Shown: in pieces, positions 27,396 to 37,078 of the stretch
Layout of the letters: each line of letters opens with the position of its first letter
How positions within the stretch are numbered: position 1 is the stretch's first letter
From: Giardia muris
Taxonomy: Eukaryota; Fornicata; Diplomonadida; Hexamitidae
Reading direction: 5' to 3'
Length of the DNA: 64,000 nucleotides
Assembly: GCA_006247105.1 (NCBI GenBank)
Contig: CM016926.1
Coordinates: 1,922,001-1,986,000 of the forward strand
Position numbers and translations under genes: made by a program
The notes under the pieces: generated by a model
Databases searched by the model: none
Told to the model about the DNA's origin: nothing
The model's input: the letters and a program-made list of their open reading frames with translations, nothing else

Positions 27396-27430
27396 TGACT
27401 AGGATTTTGCCATAGCGGGAAACCAACAAA

Positions 27431-29014
27431 ATGGAGCCGGTCGAGGTCCGGACGCCTGAGGAGTGGCTCGACGCGGCCGCCTGCAACGACGTTGAGGCCG
27501 TCCGCCGCGCGCTCTCCGCCTTCCGTGGCTCCCGCGGCCCGCACGGCGAGACGGCCCTGATGCTCGCCGGAGAGCGTGGATTTGTTGAGCTTGCTACATT
27601 ACTCGCCCCCTATGAAGTTCAGCTGATGGATGATGCGGGGCTGACGGCCCTTGCCAGAGCTGCTGCAGCTGACCAGGTTCATGTGATCCCAGTTCTTCTT
27701 GATGAGAAGAACGTTCTAACACCGAATAGACAGGACGCGCTGATGCTTGCAGCGCATCACGGTGCATTACGTGCTCTTCACCCATTGCTTTCCGCCCTTC
27801 CCATCCGTACTGATAGGAATGGCCATAGCGCCCTGTTCTATGCGGCGGAGGCACGCCAAGAGGCATGCGTCCGTCTTCTCCTTGAGAGTACGCGCTTCTC
27901 TCAGGGCCATATTCAAGATGCGCTGGGGTGTCCGACACTCCAGACGATCACCTTGCTTCTGAGTGACCACATCCGCGCTAAGAGCGTGACCATCCTACCA
28001 CCGACCACGTTCCCCATGGAATCTCTTCGAGGCTCGAGTCGAACGCAGGTTTCAGCCTCGAGTCCGATCCCGGAACGAAGGTCGAGTAGTGTGGTTCATC
28101 GCAAGGATGGAAACGAGTCGTTCCAGGCCTATCCAGAGGTCGAGACGGAAGGAGAGGTGGATCTACAGGAACCCTCTCAAGCTAGTGATAGTCCCCCCAC
28201 CATTGACTTCTCTGATGGTAGAGACGCTCTCCTAGCATACTCGGGGCTCCCAAAGCGCTTTGCACCACGCAGATGTAGGAGTGGGCGCCAAAGAGGAGGC
28301 CCTACGCCCCAGTTCCTACAAGACGTCCGAGAACAGCTTTCCGAGCTGTACGAGGATAATACGAGTCTCACTCTTCAAATCCAGACGAAGGATGAGCTAC
28401 TTGACGAGCTCAGGCTTCTGAAAGAGGCGGAGGCGAACCGTCATGAGATCGAACTCGAGGCCATGGAAGCCGCGAATAGATCTCTTCTGGCGACTCTGGA
28501 AAGCAGTCAAGCTGAAGTCCTTCGTCTCCGCGAACAGCTTGATGCCGCAACAGATCGAACACGTTCCGGAACTGTCTCCTCCACCCTTGAACAGACAGAA
28601 CTCGAGTTACTTCGACGTGAGAATGCAGAACTCCGTGCGCGTCTCGCCTTACGGGAAGGTCATGCGGCAATCCCAACCATGGTTTTAGCCGATAGACTTC
28701 CCCAAGGAGGTGACGAGACTGCCCCCTTTCAACAAGACACTCTCGAACACAATCATCAGAATCCTAACCCAACGACCCGCTCCCCAACCGCTCGACCTGC
28801 TCGGCACTTCATGCTATCTACACAGGAGACGCCCCCAACTTTACAGTACGCCGACCATAGGCTTAATTCGCCATCGGCAGACCTCGAAGACCTCGTCGAG
28901 CGGGCATCGCGTCTGAAACGGTCCATCGACTCCGTCAGTGCCGTCGCCGACTCCCTCGGGTCTCGAATGACCCGCCACGCCGGAGCCTCGGCGGGACGCG
29001 AGCCCACCATCTGA
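27431..29014 (+). CDS. Ankyrin-coiled coil protein
   Basis: The protein has 527 residues, with an ATG after ACCAACAAA. The opening [21 protein letters not shown] is the 21.1-type start. Four or five ankyrin units follow to about residue 180 ([40 protein letters not shown]). A disordered region leads to a strong coiled coil at about 295-410 ([20 protein letters not shown] and [16 protein letters not shown]). The C-terminus is serine/threonine-rich with a final short helix. No catalytic domain is present. The TGA is 22 bases before the PP1 start on the same strand. Confidence 0.88.
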   Translation: MEPVEVRTPEEWLDAAACNDVEAVRRALSAFRGSRGPHGETALMLAGERGFVELATLLAPYEVQLMDDAGLTALARAAAADQVHVIPVLLDEKNVLTPNRQDALMLAAHHGALRALHPLLSALPIRTDRNGHSALFYAAEARQEACVRLLLESTRFSQGHIQDALGCPTLQTITLLLSDHIRAKSVTILPPTTFPMESLRGSSRTQVSASSPIPERRSSSVVHRKDGNESFQAYPEVETEGEVDLQEPSQASDSPPTIDFSDGRDALLAYSGLPKRFAPRRCRSGRQRGGPTPQFLQDVREQLSELYEDNTSLTLQIQTKDELLDELRLLKEAEANRHEIELEAMEAANRSLLATLESSQAEVLRLREQLDAATDRTRSGTVSSTLEQTELELLRRENAELRARLALREGHAAIPTMVLADRLPQGGDETAPFQQDTLEHNHQNPNPTTRSPTARPARHFMLSTQETPPTLQYADHRLNSPSADLEDLVERASRLKRSIDSVSAVADSLGSRMTRHAGASAGREPTI

Positions 29015-29036
29015 CCGAAATCTAAAAAACGTGGAG

Positions 29037-30014
29037 ATGCCGTTGAACGTCGACTCCATCCTGTATAGACTGCTCTCCGTCCGCGGGATGAAACCCGGCT
29101 CGCAGGTCGACCTCCCCGAGCACGAGATCGAGGAGCTCGTCAACAAGGCGTTCGAGATCTTCATCTCCCATCCGGTGCTCCTCGAGCTCGAGGCGCCGAT
29201 CAAGATCTGCGGAGACATCCACGGGCAGTTCTACGACCTTCTCCGCCTCTTCGAGTACGGCGGCTTCCCCCCCGCGACGAACTACATCTTTCTCGGAGAC
29301 TACGTCGACCGTGGGAAGCAAAGCCTCGAGTGCATCATCCTCCTGCTGTGCTACAAGATCAAGTACCCCGAGAACTTCTTCATGCTCCGCGGGAACCACG
29401 AGTGCTCGTCGATCAACCGAATCTACGGGTTCTACCAGGAATGCAAAACGCGCTACTCAATAAGCCTTTGGAAGGCATTCAAGCGCTGCTTCGACGCCCT
29501 CCCGATCGCCGCCGTCATCGACGACAAGATCTTCTGCACCCATGGAGGGCTGAGTCCAGAACTGTCATCTCTCAACGCCATCCAGAAGATTGTTCGCCCG
29601 ACCGAGGTACCGGACTCGGGGCTTCTTTGCGACCTCCTGTGGTCCGACCCCGAGCCTGGGATCACCGGGTGGCACGAGAACGACCGCGGGGTCTCGTTCA
29701 CCTTCGGCCATGACATCGTCATGAAGTTTCTCAAGAAGCACGACTTCGACCTGATCTGCCGGGCCCACCAGGTGGTCCAGGACGGGTACGAGTTCTTCGC
29801 GAAGCGACGCCTCGTCACGATCTTCTCCGCCCCGAACTACTGCGACGAGTACGACAACGCGGGCGCCATGATGAGCGTCGACGACACCCTCATGTGCTCG
29901 TTCCAGATCCTCAAGGCGATGTCGAAGGACAGCTACAACACGCTGGGGTATAGCGGGTACAATCAGAACCGTCCGGGGTCTCCACAGAAGAGTAGTGGCC
30001 GAGCACAGTATTAA
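29037..30014 (+). CDS. Serine/threonine phosphatase PP1 catalytic subunit
   Basis: The protein has 325 residues from the ATG at 29037 ([13 protein letters not shown]); a GTG two codons earlier is rejected. All PPP metal and catalytic motifs are present: [26 protein letters not shown], and [11 protein letters not shown] near the C-terminus. The N-terminal [11 protein letters not shown] and the spacing place it in PP1 rather than PP2A or PP2B. PP1 dephosphorylates many substrates according to its regulatory partners. Codon third positions are almost all C or G here, much more biased than in the neighbours, suggesting high expression. Length is normal for the family. Confidence 0.97.
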   Translation: MPLNVDSILYRLLSVRGMKPGSQVDLPEHEIEELVNKAFEIFISHPVLLELEAPIKICGDIHGQFYDLLRLFEYGGFPPATNYIFLGDYVDRGKQSLECIILLLCYKIKYPENFFMLRGNHECSSINRIYGFYQECKTRYSISLWKAFKRCFDALPIAAVIDDKIFCTHGGLSPELSSLNAIQKIVRPTEVPDSGLLCDLLWSDPEPGITGWHENDRGVSFTFGHDIVMKFLKKHDFDLICRAHQVVQDGYEFFAKRRLVTIFSAPNYCDEYDNAGAMMSVDDTLMCSFQILKAMSKDSYNTLGYSGYNQNRPGSPQKSSGRAQY

Positions 30015-30160
30015 GCTCACGTAGTCTCTGGATCGCAGAGGTCTGCCAGGTAAACGTGTAGGGGACGACGTGGGTGAGGGGGAAGGAGGAGGAAGAAAAG
30101 GGGAGAGAGGAGAAGACAGTCCCGCCTCACTCGTGGATTGGATACGGACGCGTCCTGGCG

Positions 30161-32335
30161 TTAGTGTTGTGGGGTGGCGGCTGCGGCATCCTGTCGACGT
30201 ACTTGGCGACTCAAACGTTCAAGGTCCGTGGTGAGGTTATCTTCCCAAACTCGGATGACGTGCTGAAGAAGCTGGGTTCGTTGCTCACTGGTTAGACGAG
30301 GGAAGATGCTTGGCCACGCACTAATCGAACGGCGCTTGTACTCGATGAAGCATCCCGGACAATAGAAGTCAACGTCCTTGAGATAGTCGACGGTTCGATC
30401 ATAATCGTCATCGATTTTGATACCTAAACACTCAAGGTGGAACCAACCTTCATGTGCGTACCGACAATCCGGATTTCCACAGCACACCATGTAATCATCG
30501 TTGGCATGCACCTGGCTCCGGTTGCAGATGCAATAGACGGTCTCCGTTCCATCGGTCGCAGAGGTCGCCGAAACCCCGTCCTGGGTCGTTGATCCACGCC
30601 TACCCGTCGTTCCAATGTGTACCGGGACTGGTGGTTCAACGCCTCCTCTGCTTCCACGTTGCCGATCCCTTATGGTTCGTCGATCCCGTCCTCGTTGTTC
30701 CTCCTTCCTTGGTAACTCGTATAAGACCTGCGGGCTCTGATGCGAAGACACAGAGGGCATGGACCCGGAAGGTGACTCCTCCAGTTGTAACCAGACAGAA
30801 CGCGATGGTGGTGCCGCATCCTCCATCAAAAGATGTATCCGATCGTCTATGTCGTCGCTAAGGTCGTCTCCGCACGCCTCCCCACCACTAATCCGGCAAA
30901 GAGTCCCATTCTGAAGCAACGATGCCGCCTCAAACGTCTCCAACGGCTCTCCAAGCTCGTCCCCTTGTCGCCAGGTCTCGAGGTACCTATCGTGCGTATA
31001 GACAGCATCCTTGAAGTGCGCCTGAATCTTTTGGAGAAGAAAGACTGGGTCCTTGATGATCTTCCGAAAGAAGGCTGGGGAGAAGGTTGGGACGCCGTCC
31101 ACGCCACCTACGCCATCCATACCCTCTCCCGCTGAAAGGATAGTGAGACTCCCCTCCATCCCCTTGCTTGACGCTTGCTGAGCTTGCCGCTTTAAGCTTG
31201 GCTCCTCAATACCCTTCTCGGCTCCGGCCGAAGAATAACGAATCCATGCGTACCCATTATAGCCACAACTCGAGCAGACCGTCCCAAGGAGAACTGGGTT
31301 ATCACAATGAAGGCAGGGCCGCCTTCGGCAAGCCTCTCGCAACTGCTCGAGCTTCACATGCAAGAACTCGTCACGAGGCATCGAATCGTGGAAGATGCGC
31401 AGGACATTGATGCTATGGTGCCATAACGCCCTGTAAAGGCCAAGGGACGTCTCCGGAGGGTCTGCAAGCCGGCAGCTCTCGTCATATGTGACGGAGAAGT
31501 CGAACAGGTCAAGAACCCCGAGGAACGAGTTGCACGTCCGCAAGAAGTCATTAAGCGGCCGGCTAACGTCCATCAGTGCCCCCCAAACCGCCTCGTGGTC
31601 AACGTCCTGCGCCCGGAAGTAACAATAATGGGCGGGAGGAAGAACCAGTTCCATTCGGTAGCGCGAAACGCAGGAGTCCAACAGGTTTCCTCCTGATATC
31701 CCTTGCGGACAACGCCGTCCCCCAACGATCTCCTTGATCCTCTGGAAGTCTGGCTCGAAGATCGCCTCGTTAACTAACGGGTTTGCAGGGAGACGTGACG
31801 AGGGGCCTAAGACCCCGGAGGCACAGAAACTTCGATAAGCCGTTAGGAGGGAAGACGTAGTAAAGTGAGCCGGTTGGGCATCCGCACCTTCACGTGCCCC
31901 CGCACCCAAACCTGCATCATAACAAGGACTCCCACTCAAATCCTTTTCTCCATAACGCAAACTGCAATACGCCAGGAAGTTCTGTGCCTGGTGCAGCTCC
32001 AGGAGTGCAAGCCGAGCATGGCTTGTGCATTCCGTCTGAAGTGAGATGATCTGACGGTAAAGAGCGATCGAGTGGTCTCGCGTCGCCTCCGTATCCACCC
32101 CCGCTCCGTGCTGCTTCGCCAGGAGTGCCTCGAGCTCGGTCTCTAGGCGTTGGGACGTCAGCTTCAGTGCGTGAAGCGTCCCGTAGCGCTTGACGAGCCC
32201 GCACGGGATCGGCCAGTGCTTGACCCGAATCCCCACTGAGGGGTCTGCAGACGCCTCCGCAAAGACCCCGAAGTACTGGTGCCAGAAGATTGCACTCTCC
32301 AGCTGCAGAACCTCGTTTCGCGCCCTATCCTTCAT
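30161..32335 (-). CDS. PHD-finger protein
   Basis: The protein has 724 residues. A PHD finger near 600-660 reads YCICN, CCGNPDC, HEGWFHLECLGI and FYCPGC, giving the C4HC3 zinc ligands; the WFHLECLGI block is typical of ING/SPP1-type readers of methylated H3K4. A second zinc site near 340-360 reads CLHC and CSSCG, a zinc-ribbon shape. The N-terminal 80 residues contain a helical stretch but do not match the ING domain clearly. A nuclear chromatin role is inferred from the PHD. It diverges from the tubulin acetyltransferase gene over 22 bases and converges on PP1 with 146 bases between that hold nothing I can identify. Confidence 0.82.
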   Translation of the reverse strand: MKDRARNEVLQLESAIFWHQYFGVFAEASADPSVGIRVKHWPIPCGLVKRYGTLHALKLTSQRLETELEALLAKQHGAGVDTEATRDHSIALYRQIISLQTECTSHARLALLELHQAQNFLAYCSLRYGEKDLSGSPCYDAGLGAGAREGADAQPAHFTTSSLLTAYRSFCASGVLGPSSRLPANPLVNEAIFEPDFQRIKEIVGGRRCPQGISGGNLLDSCVSRYRMELVLPPAHYCYFRAQDVDHEAVWGALMDVSRPLNDFLRTCNSFLGVLDLFDFSVTYDESCRLADPPETSLGLYRALWHHSINVLRIFHDSMPRDEFLHVKLEQLREACRRRPCLHCDNPVLLGTVCSSCGYNGYAWIRYSSAGAEKGIEEPSLKRQAQQASSKGMEGSLTILSAGEGMDGVGGVDGVPTFSPAFFRKIIKDPVFLLQKIQAHFKDAVYTHDRYLETWRQGDELGEPLETFEAASLLQNGTLCRISGGEACGDDLSDDIDDRIHLLMEDAAPPSRSVWLQLEESPSGSMPSVSSHQSPQVLYELPRKEEQRGRDRRTIRDRQRGSRGGVEPPVPVHIGTTGRRGSTTQDGVSATSATDGTETVYCICNRSQVHANDDYMVCCGNPDCRYAHEGWFHLECLGIKIDDDYDRTVDYLKDVDFYCPGCFIEYKRRSISAWPSIFPRLTSEQRTQLLQHVIRVWEDNLTTDLERLSRQVRRQDAAAATPQH

Positions 32336-32357
32336 GTCCCCTTTTTACAAGTCAGAA

Positions 32358-33434
32358 ATGGAATTCGGGTTCCCTCTCGGGCGCATCCTTGGCGTCGGCC
32401 CGGACGGGATCGCACTTCTTACGGGCGAGACCCTGCGTCGCCTCTCGGAAAGGGACCGCCGATGCGTCGATCAGGTTCTTGATGCAATGGGTCGTGGCTC
32501 TCAGAAGGCTCAAGGACTCCCCAATCCCATCACGAGTAGCTCCCATCTCCTCGAGACCTCCCAGTTCCTCCTACTAAAGGTCTCAGACAACCACTGCCTG
32601 GGTATCCTTAAAGGGGGTCAGAAACATCTCTTCATGCTTGACGACGATAACGCAACACACGAGATGGACGCCCACTGTTGCCTTGACTTCTACACCCACG
32701 AGTCCGTCCAGCGTCGTGGTATCGGTGCCGAGCTCTTCCGTGCAATGGAAAAGCATCTAAACATCTCGGCGTATGGATGGGCGTTTGACCGTCCCTCTCC
32801 GAAGCTGATCGCGTTTCTAGCGAAGCATTATGGCCTTCGAGGCATGCGGCCTCAAAACAATAACTTCCTCATGGCAGACCCCGCAATTCGCGCCTGGGGG
32901 GCCGAGTTCAAACAGTACCGACGCACTAAGCAGCACTACGTCCCGGAGGAGTACGTCCTGCAGAGAGCCTCGGTCCCGGTGGTCGAGCAGATGCCTGCTC
33001 AGCCGAAACCTCCATCTACCACGTCATCGCCACACATATCTAGTAGCAATCACTCGCCTGTACAACGCCAGTTCTCCCCACCTCCGCCACAGCCACGAGA
33101 GCAATTTCAGCCTCAACCTCAGCCCCAACCCTTGAGCGCCGAAGAGGTCATCGGACGGAAGGCCGTTGTCCTGCCTCCCTCCAAGCCGAGTGCGATGGAG
33201 TACGCCAACCGACGCGTCGAGGACGAGAAGGTCCTGTTCGATAAGTACATGCGCGAGCACTACGGGAAGACGCACATCCTGAAGCCTTCCAGCCAGAAGG
33301 ACCCTCCAAAAGACTTCACCCAGCGCCAACGGGAGATGGACCAGATGGCATATGCGCTCGCCCGCAGCCGCAACCAGGCAAGCTCCACCCGGATGCCGGC
33401 GGTCGCCCTCCATACGGCCGGGCGAGGAAAATAG
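32358..33434 (+). CDS. Alpha-tubulin N-acetyltransferase
   Basis: The protein has 358 residues from the ATG in GTCAGAAATG. The open frame continues upstream into the divergent PHD gene, so this is the first sensible start. The domain spans about 1-190: GILKGGQKHLFMLDD, MDAHCCLDFYTHESVQRRG (the acetyl-CoA loop), GIGAELFRAMEK and AFDRPSPKLIAFLAKHYGL are the hallmarks of ATAT1/MEC-17. The enzyme acetylates Lys40 of alpha-tubulin in the microtubule lumen, a mark abundant on Giardia axonemes and adhesive disc. The C-terminal half is Pro/Gln-rich and disordered, with a conserved-looking basic end. Its stop is 3 bases from that of the convergent composite gene. Confidence 0.93.
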   Translation: MEFGFPLGRILGVGPDGIALLTGETLRRLSERDRRCVDQVLDAMGRGSQKAQGLPNPITSSSHLLETSQFLLLKVSDNHCLGILKGGQKHLFMLDDDNATHEMDAHCCLDFYTHESVQRRGIGAELFRAMEKHLNISAYGWAFDRPSPKLIAFLAKHYGLRGMRPQNNNFLMADPAIRAWGAEFKQYRRTKQHYVPEEYVLQRASVPVVEQMPAQPKPPSTTSSPHISSSNHSPVQRQFSPPPPQPREQFQPQPQPQPLSAEEVIGRKAVVLPPSKPSAMEYANRRVEDEKVLFDKYMREHYGKTHILKPSSQKDPPKDFTQRQREMDQMAYALARSRNQASSTRMPAVALHTAGRGK

Positions 33435-33437
33435 AAT

Positions 33438-34946
33438 CTAGCCGTCCCGCTCCTGTAGGTACTCGCAGATGTTCTTGTGCCCGCGCAGTGTGGCATAATC
33501 ATACGCAGAGCGGTTATTCTTGCACCGCATGTTTGCCTCTCTCTCGACGAGCATGCAGACGATGTCGAGGTGCCCCGCAAAGGCCGCTATCATCATGGCC
33601 GTCATCCCGTTGTTATCCGTGACAAGAGCCTCCTGGGCGATGAGTAGCCTCGCCACCTCGGTCCGCCCAAGGTATGCTGCGTGCATGAGGGCGGTGCGGC
33701 CTTCAACGTCCTGGTATGTGTCCTCCTTGTTTGCGAGTAGACGAACGACGTCGACATGGCCCATCTGGGCGGCAATCATCATCGCCGTCAGTCCCTTGTC
33801 CGTCTGTCGACCGGCCTCGTGGTTTGCCAGGATTCTCGCTATCTCGACGTTCCCTTGCTGTGCTGCGAGCATAAGGGCGGTCCAGCCCGCACTGTTCTGG
33901 TAGTTCGCCTCTGCGACGGCCAATAGGCGTACGCTTTCGGTCTGTCCCGCCTTGACGGCGATCATCAGGGCGGTGAGGCCGTTAGCGTCCATCAAACCTT
34001 CCTCGTGTTCTGTTAGTAGCTGTATCGCCCCCGTGCACCCTCCTTGCGCCGCGTGCATGAGGGCAGACCGCTCGGTCTTGTCACGGAGGCGCCTCTCTCT
34101 CTCCAGTAAAGGGTCTATGGCATCAACATAGTCATTGGAGGCGGCCAGCATGAGAGCTGTCCAGCCGTCAAGTCTTTGAAGGCCGGCCTCGACGTCTGTG
34201 AGGAGACGGATGCTATCGAGCGCGTGTGCCTGGATGGCAAGCATGAGGGCGGTTCTACCATCTGCAAGGCGGCAGCAGGGCTCATACGCCAAGAGCAACT
34301 GGACGCACTCTGCATGGTTCTGCTTCGCGGCGACCATCAGGGCGGTCTCCTGCTTCCCGTTGGTGTCGCCGGCCTCATAATCAATCATGATCTTGAGCAT
34401 CTCCAGGTCGCCGCTCAGGGCCGCGCGGGTCAGGGCGGTCTCCCCGAAGTCGTCCTTGAGGTGGGCGAAGTTGGTGGCGTGGAGCTCGACAACGCGGTAC
34501 TGGCGGTCGGCGACCGCCTTGAACCAGAGGTCTGCGGCATTTTTCTGTGCCATCTCACTTTTTGAATGCTGGTGTTCAAGACATAGCCCGAGGACTAGGA
34601 CCAGGAGGTAAGCGATGAGGCTGAGGTATGCGGGGAGGGTTGGGGGGCGGATGGCCTGAGTGGTCCCACTTCCATAGCGTCTATGGACTGGGAACCTAAC
34701 GGTCTTATCAAATAGAACGCTTCTCAAATCTTCAACATAAAGAGTCGTGCTATCTGAGGGTCTCAATACCCAAGCCGGAGACTCGATGTCACGCGTGGAT
34801 GTGCCGGTGCAATGGCAGGCGAGCCCAAGATGCTTACAGACACGTGCGATCTCATAGGGATCAAGATAGAGGTCGAAGGGGAACTCTACACGTAGGGTCT
34901 GTGTCGGGGGGAGGGAAAGGGCATACGAGAAATGGAAGCGATCCAT
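33438..34946 (-). CDS. PIG-X-like segment in frame with ankyrin protein
   Basis: One open frame of 502 residues contains two unrelated parts. Residues 1-131 resemble PIG-X/PBN1, the small ER subunit of GPI mannosyltransferase I: FPFDLYLDPYEIARV, then DIESPAW, then RFPVHRRYG, and a membrane segment YLSLIAYLLVLVLGLCL. Residues 132-502 form a typical 21.1 protein beginning with WFKAVADRQYRVVEL and about eleven ankyrin units. No stop codon separates them. The ATG at residue 132 (base 34553) is preceded by TTCAAAAAGTGAG, which looks like a normal initiator. This is therefore either a true fusion, placing an ankyrin domain after an ER membrane helix, or two genes whose first stop was lost. PIG-X identity is moderate. 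Confidence 0.75.
   Translation of the reverse strand: MDRFHFSYALSLPPTQTLRVEFPFDLYLDPYEIARVCKHLGLACHCTGTSTRDIESPAWVLRPSDSTTLYVEDLRSVLFDKTVRFPVHRRYGSGTTQAIRPPTLPAYLSLIAYLLVLVLGLCLEHQHSKSEMAQKNAADLWFKAVADRQYRVVELHATNFAHLKDDFGETALTRAALSGDLEMLKIMIDYEAGDTNGKQETALMVAAKQNHAECVQLLLAYEPCCRLADGRTALMLAIQAHALDSIRLLTDVEAGLQRLDGWTALMLAASNDYVDAIDPLLERERRLRDKTERSALMHAAQGGCTGAIQLLTEHEEGLMDANGLTALMIAVKAGQTESVRLLAVAEANYQNSAGWTALMLAAQQGNVEIARILANHEAGRQTDKGLTAMMIAAQMGHVDVVRLLANKEDTYQDVEGRTALMHAAYLGRTEVARLLIAQEALVTDNNGMTAMMIAAFAGHLDIVCMLVEREANMRCKNNRSAYDYATLRGHKNICEYLQERDG
34554..34568 (-). promoter_or_regulatory. Possible internal initiator for ankyrin-only product
   Basis: On the minus strand this reads CATTCAAAAAGTGAG directly before the ATG of the ankyrin part. 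The AT-rich run resembles the initiators of independent genes in this window. If used, transcription would produce a 371-residue ankyrin protein without the PIG-X-like membrane segment. Confidence 0.4.
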
Positions 34947-34970
34947 TTTACTCGACTGGGATGGGACGGA

Positions 34971-36086
34971 TCATTTGAGAGCGTTCGTAGTGATACCCTT
35001 CGCATCTATCAAGAGGGTCTTACACCTGAGGCGTTGGAGCTCGTAGGTATGGAACTCCGGGCTATCACGTGGTGCCTGGAGTACTCCTTGTTCTTCTAAC
35101 CAACGGCACGCCTGTATGGACGCGGTATAGTCCGTGTAGACGAGTTCCAAGCTTTGTAGCCGCTGGATCTCATCGTGGACACGACGAGCCTTCTTACTGA
35201 TCACTTTCTCAATGATGGATAGCTTGGAATGATATTGCGGATCATGAAGGGGGGTGATGTAGCTAGTACCGGTGAGGTAGAGTCCATTCTCGCGCAAGAG
35301 CCTCGTCAGCCTCATGCATAGGACCCGGATGAATTCTTGACGCTCAGGAGTGCATGGCAACCAGTGATATGCATCAGCTATTTGTGATGCGTTTAAGACA
35401 AATAGGGGCAAGGTCGGATGCCTAACTATGGAGCCATAGAGAGTACTCAGCCTCAAATGATGGGCGACTAACCCTCTCAATTGCCGTCTACACTCCTCGG
35501 CTTCATATTCTTGTGCTAGTGATTTTCCAAGCCTCATCAAGGACGATGAGGTTGAATCCTCCTCGGGGCTACATACACACTCGTGTAGCTCGTCTAGAAG
35601 GCTATTGAATAGCTCCGGTCTCAAGCGCTCAAGAAGTTCCTCCGGCATGGCTTGAATACTCGTGGAATGTTCTTGGTCCTTTAATGGGATTGGCATTGAG
35701 AGCAGAAGTGCAGACTCCGACAATAGAGAATGCTCCTTAATATCCCCAACGTCCTCCCTAACCGCCTCACTATATGTATCTCTGATCCAAGCTCGAAATA
35801 ACTCTTGGCACGTGACTCCATTGATCATAATCGTAAACTCTGGTTGAAGACCCATGATGGCCGCAACGTTCCTAGCGTCGATGGCATACTTCATGGCGGG
35901 TATCCCTTTGAAGTCAAGTAAGCCCATCTCCCGTTCAAAAAATGACAGCTCGATCGAATGCCCTGCCCCCACATAACGCATCAGCGCTGTCCGTCCCTCG
36001 GAGTCCCGCGTCCCCAGTAGTCCCCTACACCCCTTAAGGGCCTGTAGATCCCCCGCATATGCCGCCCTGAACCAATCCTCAGTCAT
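34971..36086 (-). CDS. Short-ankyrin protein with helical C-terminus
   Basis: The protein has 371 residues. The start MTEDWFRAAYAGDLQALKGC is 21.1-like, followed by two or three weak ankyrin units to about residue 85 (GRTALMRYVGAGHSIELSFF). The rest is mostly helical without TALM motifs: a linker with PEELLERLRPELFNSLLDEL, a region near 210-280, and a possible coiled coil near 290-340 (ARRVHDEIQRLQSLEL). The ankyrin array appears eroded or truncated compared with its neighbours. It lies 24 bases upstream of the PIG-X-like composite on the same strand, and the ATG is preceded by an AT-rich run (ATAAATTCTG). Confidence 0.78.
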   Translation of the reverse strand: MTEDWFRAAYAGDLQALKGCRGLLGTRDSEGRTALMRYVGAGHSIELSFFEREMGLLDFKGIPAMKYAIDARNVAAIMGLQPEFTIMINGVTCQELFRAWIRDTYSEAVREDVGDIKEHSLLSESALLLSMPIPLKDQEHSTSIQAMPEELLERLRPELFNSLLDELHECVCSPEEDSTSSSLMRLGKSLAQEYEAEECRRQLRGLVAHHLRLSTLYGSIVRHPTLPLFVLNASQIADAYHWLPCTPERQEFIRVLCMRLTRLLRENGLYLTGTSYITPLHDPQYHSKLSIIEKVISKKARRVHDEIQRLQSLELVYTDYTASIQACRWLEEQGVLQAPRDSPEFHTYELQRLRCKTLLIDAKGITTNALK

Positions 36087-36120
36087 CAGAATTTATCCTC
36101 CTCCTAATCATCCTTTTCTT

Positions 36121-36531
36121 CTAACGAGTTCTCGAATCTCTACGGGATTGCAGCCGGATCGCCTCCAGAAGAGGCCCTAGGCACGGGAGTGGCCTATCCA
36201 CCCGCGAGGTCTTCTCTTGAAGGGCTCGGAGTGCCGTCGCAACGCGTTCTTGGTCCGTTTGACGTAACCTTCCAAGAAGCTTCGCGATATACGGGGTGTC
36301 CACCAGCTGCGGCTCCAGCGCATTGACATGCGAGAGACGCTCGACGACACGTAGGAAAAGACTGTGTGCAACCTCTGGACGTATTGGAACATCAAGAGTC
36401 GACTCACGAGAATACCCACTCCGAGTCCCGGGCCGATTTGCTCGCGCGTCGTTCGCAAGCTTCGTGATGTCCGCCCGTAGGGCGTCATGGACCCGGTTGT
36501 CAAACTGGACTAGAAGGACTTGCGAATCCAT
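36121..36531 (-). CDS. Small hypothetical helical protein
   Basis: The protein has 136 residues from an ATG in GTTGACAAAATG. It is basic and helical (LLVQFDNRVHDALRADITKL, VAHSLFLRVVERLSHVN), and the C-terminus is arginine-rich. No family is recognised. It sits 4 bases after the SGT1 stop on the same strand, so the two may be transcribed from closely spaced promoters. Support is the initiator context and the precise fit between neighbours. Confidence 0.65.
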   Translation of the reverse strand: MDSQVLLVQFDNRVHDALRADITKLANDARANRPGTRSGYSRESTLDVPIRPEVAHSLFLRVVERLSHVNALEPQLVDTPYIAKLLGRLRQTDQERVATALRALQEKTSRVDRPLPCLGPLLEAIRLQSRRDSRTR

Positions 36532-36535
36532 TTTG

Positions 36536-37045
36536 TCAACCCATCCCAGGATATTGTGGACTAACAGGACCGTCCTTCACCTCATCCCAGCTCGTCGAGA
36601 GGACGGTCCCTCCGGACTCCTGATAGCTCTTCAGCATGGCCCTCTTAGTATTGTCGTCACCCTTGTCATAGATCTGCCGCAACACGTCCATGAAGTCGTT
36701 GGACCCGTCTTTCTCCCCCGCCTCATCCATCGCCGCATACTTCTTCGTCGAGCTCGCCGCCATTGCAGCCTGCTTCTCCTCTTGGCATAGGTGCGTGAAG
36801 TCCACTCGGGACTCGACGTCGAAGATGACCTCTGCTTTAACATCCTCAACCTTAATCACCGGGTTAAAGACAGTCCCACAAAGATTGAAGTTCTTCGTTC
36901 GGTCGTGGATTCGGACTTGGATCTTCCTAGGGTCGACAGGATCCACAACGACCACGACGTCATCCTCCCGTAGCCCTGGGACATAGATATCGATGTGGAG
37001 CTTCTTACCGACGAGGTACCAACCATGCCTAATATCTTCGGTCAT
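36536..37045 (-). CDS. SGT1: SGT1-like co-chaperone (CS and SGS domains)
   Basis: The protein has 169 residues. Residues 5-90 form a CS (p23-like) beta-sandwich: [36 protein letters not shown], and LCGTVFNPV. Residues 110-169 are an SGS domain: [38 protein letters not shown]. That pair defines SGT1, an Hsp90 co-chaperone that links Hsp90 to SCF ubiquitin ligases and kinetochore assembly. The N-terminal TPR domain of yeast and animal SGT1 is absent, so this is a minimal form; the SGS ending [13 protein letters not shown] is conserved in shape. Confidence 0.88.
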   Translation of the reverse strand: MTEDIRHGWYLVGKKLHIDIYVPGLREDDVVVVVDPVDPRKIQVRIHDRTKNFNLCGTVFNPVIKVEDVKAEVIFDVESRVDFTHLCQEEKQAAMAASSTKKYAAMDEAGEKDGSNDFMDVLRQIYDKGDDNTKRAMLKSYQESGGTVLSTSWDEVKDGPVSPQYPGMG

Positions 37046-37078
37046 TTTCTTCTCCCTCTAAAGTCCTACCCGCTCGAC

